This document shows positions 50,521 to 62,033 of a stretch of DNA of 64,000 nucleotides, one piece after another. Below the pieces are notes generated by a model. The model did not search any database. It saw only the letters and a list, made by a program, of their open reading frames with translations, and was not told where the DNA came from. Both the position numbers and the translations under genes were made by a program. Position 1 is the stretch's first letter, and each line of letters begins with the position of its first letter. This DNA comes from Ricinus communis. Its lineage: Eukaryota > Streptophyta > Magnoliopsida > Malpighiales > Euphorbiaceae. The stretch is taken from positions 33,528,342-33,592,341 of the forward strand of contig NC_063256.1 in NCBI RefSeq assembly GCF_019578655.1, written 5' to 3'.

Positions 50521-53500
50521 TTTTCTTTTTCTTTTTTAAGGGATACCTTTATATTTGAAAAAAGAAGTAAATTCTTGTTAGTACTCTGTCAAATTATTTC
50601 CTATTTATAAAAATCTATTAGTTTTAAATAATTAAATATATATATATTTATCATCTAATATAAAAATTGATAAAAATTATATGTAAAATGAAAGTTTTTT
50701 TATAATGTATTGCTTTGTTTTGGAGTCCTTTTTCCCATTTTGAAATACATTATTCTAATAAATATCATATATTATATTCTTTTAATAGTTTAAATATTTT
50801 ATTGCTAAAACAATTTATGTATTTTATATTTACTATTAAATTTAGCATATTAGTTTTAAAATTTTTAGTTTTAGTATTATATTTTAATATTTATTTCGAT
50901 TTAATTTTTTATGAAATTATCAGCTAAATTTGTTAATATAATGTAAATTCTACTAACTAAAAGAAAAGACTGAATCGGTATTTTCATTACTAAAATATTA
51001 ATATTTAAATATATAATTAATAAAGTTTTAAAATTAAAAAAAAATAATTTAATATGTTTAAATAATAATATTTTAATAATGAAATGAATGAATAGCCTAA
51101 TGTTTATTCAACTATTTTTAAAGTCGCTGAGTAGATAATTTTATTGAATATTAAAATTAAAATTAATATTAAAATATATTATTAAAATAAAAAATTAAAT
51201 GTACATTTAATAATTCGTGCAAATTATATACTTGTTTAACGATTAACTCTAGTTTAAATAACATTATATGATCTTATTTTGTACAATTTTTTTCTCAATG
51301 CTTTTTTAATCGCTAGATATTATAATAAATGTGATATATTTAATTAATTTTAAAGTAAAGATTTGACAGAATTTAAAAGAGAAGATATAAGATTTTTTAG
51401 AATATTTTATTTTTTTATATCATTTTCATATTTATATTTTCTTATTAAATAATCATAAATAAATCTAAACGAACATCATTGTACTTAAATATAAAAATTT
51501 AATTAACAATTTTGTATCTTAAGAAAAAGAAAATACATTTTAAATGACTTTCTAAAAATATATTTATATTATTAAAACCTACCTTAATAGCTCTTACATA
51601 GAGCTATAAATATCATAATTATATGCTTTTAAGTATTTGAATACTTCACATCTTAAAGAGCAGAAAACGTAGCAAAGTACAAGATATCTAGGCTTTGAAG
51701 ACAAAGTAGGCCTAGATCTAAAGGGTTCTAAAGCCCTATATATTGACACCTTTTAACTATTTTTTATGCAAAAGATAATCAAATATGTTTTTAAATTTGT
51801 AATTCGAATCTAAATGAGTTTAATTTCAATTATTTTAGTAAATAATTTATAATTTTTATGTAAAGACTAAAAAGATTTACATTTTAATTAAAACTAATAA
51901 AACTAATGGTAATAATGTTGATGATAGTTTGAAAACATCGACGATAACAGTGAAATAAAGACAACAATTGTTAATTTTAATTTTTTAATAAAATAAAAAA
52001 TTAATTTTTATTATATAAAATAAAAAAATTAGTTTTAAATATTAAAAATTAATATTTATTCGAGTCTTATTTATTTAATTAATTTAAATAAAAAGTATGG
52101 TAAATACACTAAAAATCTTTTCAAAGTATAAACTTTTTTGACGTTTAAATAGAAGTTTTGAACCTATTTATTAAAATAGTTAAAATTAAACTCATTTTTT
52201 TCAAAGTATAAACTCATTTTGAATAAAATGCTCTTTTTTTTGCAATTTTTTTCTTTAATACTTTTGTTTTTGCAATTTTTCTCATTTTTTTTATTCTCGT
52301 TGTTTTTATCTTTCATTTTCTTTGAAACTTCTTATTATTATTTGAAAAGTAATGGTTAACTTATTCATGCAAGTCGTCTTTTTTCAGTTTTGGATCGAGA
52401 CATTGAAAAAGAAGGTGCAAAATCCAAATCTTTTGTTAAAAATGATAGAGGTTTTGATTGTAAGAAAAAGAATGTTGATGATTCTTCTTCAAATAAAAAT
52501 ATTGATGTTAAGTTTTCAAAAAAATAAAATCAGATGGTGATGGCAAGCCCTGTGTTGATTTTGATTTGTTTTGATATTATTTTTATGAAGTTCAAAAAGT
52601 TGATATCCTTTAGTAATAGAATGCCCTTTACATTAAAGTTTATGTATCTATTTTTTTTTAATGTTCGTTATGGTGAAAAAAGAAAAGATATTGTATCCAT
52701 GTTTATACATGAAAAGAAAATATAAGATGATTTTAAACTAAATAAAAAAATGAGTAACTATCATAGTATGATATACCTAAAATATACTAGCTATATATTC
52801 ATTATATACTTTTTACTGTATTTCTTAAAATATGTTTTATATTTTGTTTGAATTTCTTTTTATATTTATTTTAATATAATAGTCTATACATATATAAATC
52901 AAATACACCTATTTTTTAAATAATTTTTTCTAGATTCTAGAAATATATAATTATTGTATACCTTTATATACTCATAATATACTTGTTACTATCCACTTTA
53001 AAATCCTTTTTATATTTTGTTTGATACTTTTTTTAAAATCTATTATTATTTTATTTCTTTTTTTATATACTTACATTAATATATTTGTCAATTTACAAAG
53101 TGTTGTACAATTTATATACGAATAACAGATAGTTTCAAAACCAATTTAATGATTTCAATGATTCAAAATGGTAGTAGATATTCATTATATCTCATAATAT
53201 ACTCAAAATATAATATAAACTATTAAGTTCAAAATTTTATTTGATTATAAGCTAAATATACTCAGAATATACTTCGATAATATCTTTTACATCTTAAAAT
53301 AAATTTGTATAAATCATTTATTGCTATATTCACATTTTATTTTTCTATTTGTTCAACAATAATTTATATTGTCACATTTGCTTAGTCGTTGTAATATGAA
53401 ATATTTTGATTTATCAAGAGATTTTCAAAAATCTTTCTTGATCCTTTAGTTATTGCAAGTTGTAAATTTGTCTATCGCTGAACTTAATGCAAAGTAGTTA

Positions 53501-53806
53501 TTTCATGGTTAAAATTTTATAGCACTTATTGCATAAAGGGTATTTAGTAAAGTAATATTTTATCTTCTTCAACTCTACATAAAATATGAGGCTTGTCTTA
53601 TTTTTTATTTATAATGGTAGATGACCATTTTTAACTTGATATCAATTTGATTCTTGTTGTTGTATTTATAGTTGCGAAAAGAATAGGTATTACGTTTATA
53701 TATCAAAAAATATAAAAGATGATTTTAAAAGTTGGAATGGAGAAAACTCAATGAGATTAGAGTATTATATACTTGAAATAAACTCGTTATATAATTAGTA
53801 TATACT
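50521..53806. other. AT-rich spacer with diverged internal repeats
   Basis: No gene is recognised. Near 52330-52730 a series of short frames gives a lysine-rich peptide that might be an old exon fragment. The stretch 52770-53110 contains repeated words such as ATATTTTGTTTGA and ATATACTT, suggesting a decayed tandem repeat. Confidence 0.4.
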
Positions 53807-56800
53807 TATAATATCCAGAATTTTCTTTTAATAATAATAATATTAGTAATAGTTAATAAATGAATTTTTATTTAAATTTAATTTACTTTATTTTTATTTG
53901 ATTTAATTGGGATGATTTACATAGAATTTTAATGCTAGACAAAATAAGGGAGTTATTTTGTATATCTAATTTGTTTAATTTTTAAGAAATTAATTAAGTA
54001 AATTCTTTGAAAAATGGATTATATTTTTAGTTATTCAATTTTTCACAATATGAATGAATAAATTAATTTCTATATTTGAAGTTATGAAAGAATTAGTAAA
54101 GAATATTTTATAAAAGAATTATTGGGGAAATGGTATTTTAATTAGCTAATGGTGTTAAATTAATTGAAAAATATTTAGCAAATTGATTAATTAAATTAAT
54201 TGTGAGTTAGAATTAAATTAAAAATTTATCTTGGAATAAGAATTTAAAATATAATTTTATTAATATGGGGTTTTAATTAAAATTTGTATGTTTGGTATTT
54301 TTATAATTAAATATGTCGGTAAGGATATTTTAGTAATTTCACTTTTAAAAGTAAGGGAAATTAAGAAATTCTCTATTTTCAATAATTTTAATTTGGCTCA
54401 AATTAAATAGTTAGGGGCTTAATTGAAAAGCTATAGAAAAGTTTAAGGGTTAATCGAAAATTTTGCAGGATGAAATTGTTAGTAATTAAAAAGTTGAGGG
54501 ACTAAATAGTAAAGAAAGAAAGTTCAGGGACCAAAAGTCGATATGGAGAGGAAAAGGAAAGAAAAGAAAGAAGTAAGGAAGAAGAGAAGAAGAAAGGGAA
54601 GAGGGTGTCACCGGGGTGCGCGATCGAGTGGGTGCAGCTATTACCCATGAGCTCGTGGGTGTAGTGGCGGGGGGCGAGGAAGGCAGCCGTAGCTTTCCTT
54701 GTCGCCGTGCATGGCGTTTCGGGCGTCGGTAGCCACTGTTCTTGGTGGCAAACAACTCCCCTCGACCTGAGCTTCATTTTGACGGTGGTAGTGTCGCAAA
54801 TGGTGGCCGCAATTAGAAGTTCACGATGGAGAGAGAAAATGGGGGGCATTCAAAGTTTTTGGCTTTTCCAGCGAGTTCCGATGAGGATGGCCGATCAAAG
54901 GACATATCCAGACTCTCCTCAGCTCAAGCTTTCCAATGGCATCGGTTTCGTAGCGATCGGACTCCGTTTGAAAATCCATGGCCCAGATCGTCCATAAATC
55001 TCTTCGGATGACCGGGGGTCGAATCAGAAGATTGGAAGCTGGGATCATCATCAGCGCGTTTTCTTGAGTCCGTAGGCACGTTCGGATCGTCGATCGGACT
55101 CTAGCGGTTTGAGGCAAGTTGACCGAGCTATAAAGCGTCTCAGTAATTCTCTCTCCGTTAATTTTAGAATTCATTGATAGAAATTATGTGTTTAATTGTT
55201 GTGTTGAATATTAGAAAAGTTATGTGAGGTTTATTAGTTAAAATAAATAGTTTGTTGGATTGTCTACCGATAATCGTGTTTTGTGTTGTGTGGCAGAGTC
55301 AGAAAAAATAATATAGTGTGGTGGCCCGACTCCCGTTAAATAAATTGTTGGAATATTTGAAGTGTTTTCGGGCAGGTTCTGGATCCGTAAGATGGAAGGT
55401 AGACGTCCGTATTTAGGGGAGGTTCTGTCGGATTTTCAGTAGAATTTATTTGAGTCGAAAATTTTTAGACAGTCAGTCCTAGGAGTCTAAGCCTAGGTTT
55501 AATTTTCAAATGTTTTACTTTTTCTAATTAAATTGTTCCTGTGATTAGATAAATACTTCAGTTCGGCTCACCCTACCCGAGGCATCGGAGCAGAGCTAGG
55601 AGGTTGTAAGAACTGTGAGTTAAAGTCATATATCTATTCACCTGTCATGCTAAGATTTTTACGTAATAGTTTTGATTAAATAATTTAATAATTTAATTAT
55701 TTATTTAATAACTATTTATATATATTTCATTTACTGCATTATGGTTTTGTGTTGTCGTGTTGACTTGGGATGAGACGGCAGTAGAACATGTCACCTGATG
55801 GGTTGCATCAGGACCGTGTGCATACCAGTATGAATCAGAGACAGAAAATAAAAGGGTAAAGGTTGGTAAATTTAAAAAAATAAGTTTAGAACTTGCCCTG
55901 GTAGAGTTTAACTCTCTAGGCTGAGTAGAGTGAGTTTGCCAGAGTAAAGGTCCCTGGTCAAGTAATGCTCTCTGGGCGCCGATTTTATTGGAGACCTAAG
56001 TGACCAGACTAGACTTAAGGACCCTGATCGAGCTTCGCTCTCTAGGCGCCAATCTTATTGGAGTAAGAGAGCCGAAAGGCTAAGACTATTAGTGAGAACT
56101 TAAGTGACCGGACTGGACTTAAGGATCCCGGTCGAGCTTTGCTGATACGAACTCGAACCGGATACGTTCAAACACCAAGATGAGCAATGGTGAGAAACTC
56201 AATCTGATAAATGCTCTCCCTATTTAAGAGGAAGCACCCTTACTAATAAGTTCGAATTGTCATCCCAAAATCTAACTTGAAAGTTTGCAATTGATTATGG
56301 AACTAACAAACTTAACAATAGAACTACTAAGCCCTTTAGTTATAAATAGATGAAGAATGTTCAAACAACGCAAGAAATTAATAAAAAGTTAATTGATTGA
56401 TCAAACATGTAGATGTGAAACTAAATCAAACAAGTTGATTTAATCTCAAGAAATTCAATAAGGAGCACCTTAAGGAATAAAAGTTAACAACTCAAATAAA
56501 ACTTCATTCAGAAATATATATTGATCTTATTCTTTAGCCGAAATACATAGCTCTATTTATAGAGTTTTGAAATGATTCTAAACCCTAAAAGGACTAAGAG
56601 ATAAGGAATCAAAATCAAACCCTAAAAGACTCCTAATATGTAGCTAATCTTATCCCTATAAGGAAGGATAAGATAAAGAGTAATCTAACCCTAATTAAAA
56701 TCCTAAATTCATAGGAGGAAGTTCTCTTTATCCAATACTTCCAAAAATAGAGAAAATTAACTAAAAACGGGTCCATTATGAATTTTTCTTGAAAAATTTG

Positions 56801-56831
56801 AAGCTCTTCTTGCAGGCAACTTATAAACTGT

Positions 56832-56973
56832 AAGGCATGGTCACGCCTTATGGAAGATGAGCTTCTGCCCTCTGTGCAATTCACAGGTAGTAAGGCGTGG
56901 TCACGCCTTATTAAAGATGAGCTTCTGCCCTATTTCTGCGCAGTTCACAGGTTGTAAGGCGTGGTCACGCCTT
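56832..56973. repeat. Three tandem units with palindrome AAGGCGTGGTCACGCCTT
   Basis: The 18-bp palindrome lies at 56832-56849 (one variant base), 56892-56909 and 56956-56973, in units of 60 and 64 bp that also share AGATGAGCTTCTGCC. Each can form an 8-pair stem. Confidence 0.88.
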
Positions 56974-57165
56974 ATTGAAGATGAGCTTCTGCCTCAATTG
57001 CTTATTAATAGCAATTAATGTCACTATCTTCAAGGCATTGTTATCATCATCAAAAGCACCATCATTAGCCATCTTCAAAACAGGTTCCAAGTAAGAATTT
57101 AAGGCTTGCTTGAACTTCTTACTCCTTGCTCGTGTCATTGGTCCTTCATAGGCTAGTGGATCCAT
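56965..57165 (-). pseudogene. C-terminal tail of a gypsy polyprotein carried within the nested LTR
   Basis: The 66-codon frame starts MDPLAYEGPMTRARSKK and continues FKQALNSYLEP, a motif typical of the integrase C-terminal end of plant gypsy elements. The frame is also open upstream to the LTR edge at 57187, so the ATG is not a true start; the tail would be translated as part of full-length pol. In a solo LTR it has no upstream protein. Confidence 0.6.
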
Positions 57166-57797
57166 GCTAGTTGACTTAAATGCATCATTCGCTCTCTGGA
57201 TGCCAGTTCTGTTGGAATCAAAGAGTCGAGATGTTAGTGTTAGGACTAGAGTTCTACTGAGGTACTCCGTCCCGTAGTATGAAATAAAATTTATTTTATT
57301 TTACAGAAGCATAGCATGACATGTACTTTATTTTAATTAAACAAATATTTTATTGAGATATTTATATTCATTTTGGGATATATGATTTTAACTCACTCTC
57401 GAGACTGACAGTCTCAATTTCACTGTTTTTCAGGTGATTGTTAGTCTTCCTGCAGTTCTTATCTAGCAGCCCGACTCATTCATCATCGGGTTGATGTAAT
57501 TGAATTTGATATGTTTGACTTGTAAAATTCTAGATTCTCTACAGTAGAAATTTTAGACTTATCAGTTTGTAATTTTATATAAATTTAAGTCTTGCCTAAT
57601 TATGCTGGCAGATCGAATTTAATTTATAGTACCCGTTGATTTAAGGTTAAATTGTGGAAAAAGTGCTTTGGTTTGAGTCCGGATTTTAATTTGATTGAAA
57701 TAATGAATAGTCAGGCTTACTACGGGATTTGGTAGCCTTAAGCCTACTCATTCCGTAGTGTCGGCCACCGGCCCATAAATCGAGTCGTGACAATACT

Positions 57798-58492
57798 GTT
57801 CACTGTATACTTTTAAAATTATTTTATATTACTTAAAAAATAATTTTTCTATATATTATATAATTAATGTATTCCTTTTATATATCTATATTTATATAAT
57901 AGTCAATATGCAAAAATTTTGTATTATATATATCAAATACACACAATATAAATATAAATTTACTAAATTTTAGAATTAAATACCTATTATTATATATTTG
58001 ATATATATAGTTTTTTAAATTTTCTGTAAAATAGATCTAATTAGTTAGTTTTTTGTAGTTCTGAGTTTTGAAATCCAATATTGATTTTCTGCAACTTTAA
58101 AGTTATATAATATGGTATTTTTTAAGCATTTAAATATGATAAAATTTAAAGTAAAACAAAATCAAATAGATAGATATTTGAAATTGGTTTATGTCTCATT
58201 AACTTCAAAAATTGATGAATGTATCTCCTCTTTTATTCTTTTATTCTTTTATTTGTTATTATGTTTTTCTGATTTGGTGCTGTGAATTTTTTTTCTTTTG
58301 TATTGGAAGTTTTTGAGTTAAAAGTACACGTGTGTTTGAAGCTTTGAATAAAAGTAAGTCTTTTCATACATGGAGCGTATTTTATAAGTTTTTAAACTTG
58401 ATGTATATAAAATTAATTAGGTTAATATTTTAGGCATTTTATATATATTTGAGCTCAAGCCCAACCTAATTACATCTTATAGCTCATAGCCA
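57798..58492. other. AT-rich spacer between the solo LTR and the pararetrovirus relic
   Basis: No gene or element ends seen. Short words such as ATATACTT and AAATACACA are shared with the 52.8-53.8 kb flank, consistent with one AT-rich tract split by the LTR insertion. Confidence 0.5.
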
Positions 58493-58770
58493 ATGGATCG
58501 AGAAGAAGAGATTGATGCTTTGTTTATTATGGCGGACTCTGGTCAAATCCCTACAATAGTCCAGGCCCCAACGCAGCTGGAAAGAGAAGATCTGCAGAAG
58601 TTAATCCCAACTGAATGGGTGACCAATTATGAGAAACTCCATGCATCTCAGGCCAAGCTTGTTCAGGCTACTGACCCTCTTTTTGTCAACCAAAAGGATG
58701 GTATTGGGAAAATGATTTTCACAAAAACAGAAGAATCTTCTTCTGCTCCTTCTATCAAATGTAGCTGAGA
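58493..58770 (+). pseudogene. Inverted fragment of the C-terminal part of a pararetrovirus movement-protein region
   Basis: The 91-codon frame contains MADSGQIPTIVQAP and LIPTEWVTNYEKLH. The same sequence appears on the opposite strand at about 62140-62030, just after the movement-protein relic. Here it lies on the plus strand while neighbouring viral relics read on the minus strand. At 58757 it joins the 38-bp leader segment in reversed orientation. No independent gene is implied. Confidence 0.72.
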
Positions 58771-58780
58771 GCTGCTCAAT

Positions 58781-59212
58781 CTAATGATTCTCATACTGTA
58801 AACTCAAGTCAAGATAAATCCTCAAGCTAAGACCGTATAGAGGCACCTTTGTTGGGTTGATATCTTCATTGAGCTTGAAAGGGAGGCTGATATAGAACTG
58901 GGGATTTTTCCACAAGGGTAGAGGGTGCTGGAAATGTGAATGGGATTCTGGACAAAAAGGAAGGAATTTTTCTTTGTATTGCAGGAATGGTGGTTCTGTG
59001 TTTGCTATAGTGAACAGATTAGAGGTATCTGTGTATGGACGAAATTGCCTCTTGAACTTTATTCCATTGGGAAGAATTTGAAGCTTTTGAGCTTCATGAT
59101 AAACATCAAAACCTATTAAGAGGTCTTTTTTTGGGAGATCTGAGCCAATGATGTGCGTCCATACCACGCAATCAGGAAAAAACTGTATCCCAATTTTTTG
59201 CTTTGTGATCAA
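58781..59212 (-). pseudogene. Pararetrovirus pol fragment, copy A: linker between protease and reverse transcriptase
   Basis: An open frame on the minus strand reads FFPDCVVWTHIIGSDLPKKD, then DLLIGFDVY and SLPFKLNED, and is closely similar to the frame at 63567-63200. It ends at the junction with the 38-bp leader segment (58794-58757), so RT is missing after this point. Together with the upstream protease part it forms a truncated pol. Confidence 0.8.
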
Positions 59213-59700
59213 AGTAGTCTTGAAAGTTTGGCCATTTGCTGCTCTGAAAAACTGAATATAAGACTTTCAGTATTCAGATGGGAGGACTTCGGGATTCATC
59301 ATGCAAAGAAAGCTATAACTAGAACAGGTTTTGCATACTTTGAAGGCAAGACTTGTATAAGAACATAAAGAACTGGAGGAATCTTAGTAGCAAGCTGAGA
59401 TAACTCAAGAACTGGAGATGGAGTAAAAGGATATTGTATCACATTTGTCAGAATGTCCTTTTCTTCTTTTGATGAGAGACTGATCATCAGAATTGGAATT
59501 TCAGTATCATCAGAATCTGAAGAGGACTCTTCTGAAGACTCAGTAGAGTCTGAATATTCTTCTTCTATTCCAAAGAGACTCTCTGGAGTAAGATCGTCTT
59601 GTTCTGATAAGAGAGACTCTATATCTTCCTTAAATGAATCTGGTAGAGACATAGACATGTTGACTTGCTGTATTATCCTTGCTGACTTTTCCAGATTTTG
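59213..59700 (-). pseudogene. Pararetrovirus protease region, copy A, catalytic motif deleted
   Basis: A Ser/Glu/Asp-rich stretch precedes LATKIPPVLYVLIQVL and the start of the protease. Compared with copy B at 63.6-64.0 kb, 19 nt are missing at about 59303-59304. This removes the DTGA active-site codons and shifts the frame. A TGA a little further on is shared with copy B. In the family this aspartic protease cuts the polyprotein; this copy cannot. Confidence 0.82.
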
Positions 59701-59900
59701 AGGGCAATCCTTAGCATAATGCCCTTTCTTTCGGCAGATGTAGTATCTGTCTGATTTATGGCCTTGATTCCTTTTCTTCCGAAAGTATCTAAATCCTTTT
59801 GTATGTAACCTTTTTCCTCTGAATTTTGTGCTTCTGCTATGAGGGTATTTTTAGAAATGGTGTCTGATTTTCTTCTTGTGACTGGAGCAGACACAATTAG
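59690..59900 (-). pseudogene. Zinc-knuckle region of the pararetrovirus coat protein
   Basis: On the minus strand, in the frame leading to the protease, RYYICRKKGHYAKDC fits the CCHC knuckle C-x2-C-x4-H-x4-C except that the first cysteine is tyrosine. Such knuckles at the coat-protein C terminus bind viral RNA. A frame shift separates it from the capsid-like frame upstream. Confidence 0.7.
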
Positions 59901-59943
59901 AGGCCTTGCATTTAATCTTGAGGTGGCTTTTGTTACATGCCTT

Positions 59944-60590
59944 TTAAATAATCAAATCTCGTTGAGACAGTCTTCTGAATAATTCTTGCTGGTCATATAA
60001 TCTCTTGATAGAGGAGAGAGTGAACTGCCAGATCTCTCCAAAAGTAATGGAGGTGACTGGTTTCTTTGTTACGGCGATCATGTTGTTGACTTCTGGTTGT
60101 ATCTCATCTGGTAATGAGGCGATGAAAGTATATTTCAATATATCATCGTCGTCGTGCCCTCCAATGACATAATATAACTTGGACATGGCATAATAATGTC
60201 TTTCCAGATCCTTGATCTTCAACGAACAACATTTTCGATCAAAGTATTCCTGTTTTTGCTGTCGTATAATTAGATCATAACTTCCAAGGAACTGATTATG
60301 GAGGATTGTGACTGCAGCTGATAGAGTTGGCAAAGTCACAAATTGGAGTCTGGTATACTCAGGCTGTGACTGGAACCAATCCCTTAAACTGCCTGTGAAT
60401 CTCGTAACGAATTCAGCAAGAACCTTTTTAAGTGTGGCACCATCAAAAGTCATTTGAAGATCAATCCATGCCAAGAATTTAGAAAGCTTATCTCTCCATT
60501 TTGATGGAGGCAAGTCATCAAAGGTGAACCAAGGTCCCGTGCCAATTGTCGATTTTGACCTCGGGTAAGAAGCTCCAGTAGGAACAAAAT
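59944..60590 (-). pseudogene. Pararetrovirus capsid-like domain
   Basis: A continuous frame carries FTFDDLPPSKWRDKL, then a helical region with FVTRFTGSLRDWFQS, IIRQQKQEYFDRKCC and LYYVIGG. It lies between the leader-side polyprotein part and the zinc knuckle, as the coat protein does in caulimovirid and gypsy gag-like proteins. A stop at about 60588 interrupts the upstream connection. Confidence 0.65.
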
Positions 60591-61983
60591 ATCACTGTGC
60601 ATCCTCCGTGCCATCTTCAGGCTCCACTACTTCTAGACTGAGTTTAGTAGTAGAGGTATTCATGAAAATTTCTGTGATATCGGCCATCTCAGAAGTATTT
60701 GAGGAAGAATCAGAATCATAAGGGTTGATGAGTGATTGGTCTAGCAATTTATTTTCTTTAGAAACTGGAGGAGGAGATATTTTCTTTTGTTGGGTTATGG
60801 AGCCTTTTGGGTATAGATGTGAGAAAGTACCAAAGGGTTGGAAAAGAGTTCCTTCTTATTCTAGCTGTGGGAGGGAAGGAAATGAAGAATAGTATGAGGG
60901 GGCAATGGCAGAAGATGTAGAGGCTACTGATGTAAAGGAAGGGATTGGAGAAGACTGATCTTTTCTAAGGTTATGTTCAATTTGATCAATCTGCCTTTTG
61001 AGCCTTGTAATTTTTTTTTTCTTCTGGATGAAAGCTGGTGTAATCGGTTGAAGAACTCGAAGCTCTCTATCCAAGGCTTGATATTTGGCGGTTAGAGAAG
61101 AATATAGTTGGAACACTTCTTGAGAGAAAGTGTCCAACTTCTGGTCCAACTTGTGAGCCAAATTGAGAGCCTGATTCCATTTTCCATCTATCTTTTTTAG
61201 ATAAGAATTCTGAACTATGGAATTAGAGGTCTGCCAATTTAGGACTTCTTCTGGTGGAATGAGAGGCTCTATGGATCCTGATGGAGTAATCCTTGAGGGA
61301 AGGATCTTCGACCTTTTGTTTTCGGACTTCCCTAGGGGAGGAAAATCTTCAGGCTGGAACATGAAACAACTTTGGATTGCCTGGGGTGGTTGAACTTCTG
61401 GTAAATCAGAATGAATCTCCTGTCTACAAGTAGTAGAAGGCTTTTGCCCAAAAACAATTCCCTTTTGAGCCAAAAGTACCTTCATCTCATCAAAAGTGAT
61501 GTCAAGGACAGTCTTTCCTTCTTTTGCAAGAAGTTCTAAGGCTTCCTTATACATAGGAAGAGGGGCTTTACTCTGATTTTCCTTTTATTTCTTGTGGATG
61601 CCAATCCAAGGACCGTCTGGATCTCGGTCATCTGGCCTTGGTTCCATGACTGAACACGGAGTTTTTGGAGACATGACTCTTGGAGTTTTCTTAGAGTGTT
61701 GAAAATATGGTTCAACAAAATCGAGATCATCTCTGCAGGTGCATCCTGATTTACACATTTCTGGGTCAACATCCCAGATGAAGTGTCCTTTAATGTTATA
61801 GGGGTTGATAATGGGTACAAGAGTATTTTCTATTTAGACATTTTCAGGAATATGAGAAATTTCCACAAGATGGTCGATCTTATTGGATATAGTTTTTCTG
61901 CAAGAAGGAGAGAGTTGTAGAGTGGAGGTATGAGTAGTGATTTCTGAAGTCATGATAGCTAAATTTCTCTTCTCTGTCACCAT
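60591..61983 (-). pseudogene. N-terminal polyprotein relic after the primer-binding site
   Basis: The frame opens with ATG at 61983, which overlaps the primer-binding context, and runs to 60856 interrupted by TAA at about 61837 and at about 61590. It contains WDVDPEMCKSGCTCRDD, a Glu/Lys-rich region with EALELLAKEGKTVLDI, and a coiled-coil-like SLTAKYQALDRELRVL. After 60856 a further Ser-rich segment in the same region leads to the capsid-like domain. I do not recognise an enzymatic domain here. Confidence 0.6.
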
Positions 61984-61996
61984 GGCTCTGATACCA
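61984..61996 (-). other. Primer-binding site complementary to initiator tRNA-Met
   Basis: The minus strand reads TGGTATCAGAGCC, the exact 13 nt complementary to the plant tRNA-iMet 3' end, used to prime reverse transcription in caulimovirids and many copia elements. It directly precedes the ATG at 61983. Confidence 0.88.
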
Positions 61997-62033
61997 AATG
62001 TAGCCGAGAGCTGCTCAATCTAATGATTCTCAT
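61996..62033 (-). repeat. 38-bp leader segment repeated at 58757-58794
   Basis: The 38 bp next to the primer-binding site recur at 58757-58794 with one mismatch and in the same orientation on the plus strand. At both places it joins a different viral fragment at a shared TATGAGAA-type junction. Confidence 0.9.

Larger units (their letters stand above)
56143..57187 (-). mobile_element. Nested 1.05-kb insertion, probable solo LTR of a different gypsy family
   Basis: It begins TGATACGAAC and ends AAATGCATCA (TG...CA), flanked by TTTGC at 56138-56142 and TTCGC at 57188-57192, a 5-bp duplication with one mismatch. The host LTR sequence resumes exactly after it. On the minus strand, a frame runs open from the element's first bases into MDPLAYEGPMTRARSKKF, the kind of C-terminal tail seen at the end of gypsy polyproteins. 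Such overlap of pol and LTR is known in some chromovirus lineages. Orientation is therefore minus. Confidence 0.75.
53807..57792 (+). mobile_element. Second copy of the 2.93-kb solo LTR, target-site duplication ATACT, interrupted by a nested insertion
   Basis: It begins TATAATATCCAGAA (a mutated TG start) and ends GAGTCGTGACA. The 5-mer ATACT lies at 53802-53806 and 57793-57797. Removing the 1045-bp insertion and its 5-bp duplication leaves 2936 bp, against 2932 bp for the copy at 24892-27823. Landmarks match in order: GGGACTAAA and AAAGTCGATATGGAGA, the GC-rich middle with CTCCTCAGCTCAAGC, AGACAGTCAGTCCTAGGA, and the CGAGCTTCGCTC array. Confidence 0.88.

Noticed and set aside
58493..58770. 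Plus-strand 91-codon frame as an independent plant gene
   Set aside because: The same sequence lies on the other strand in the viral movement-protein region, so it is an inverted viral fragment.
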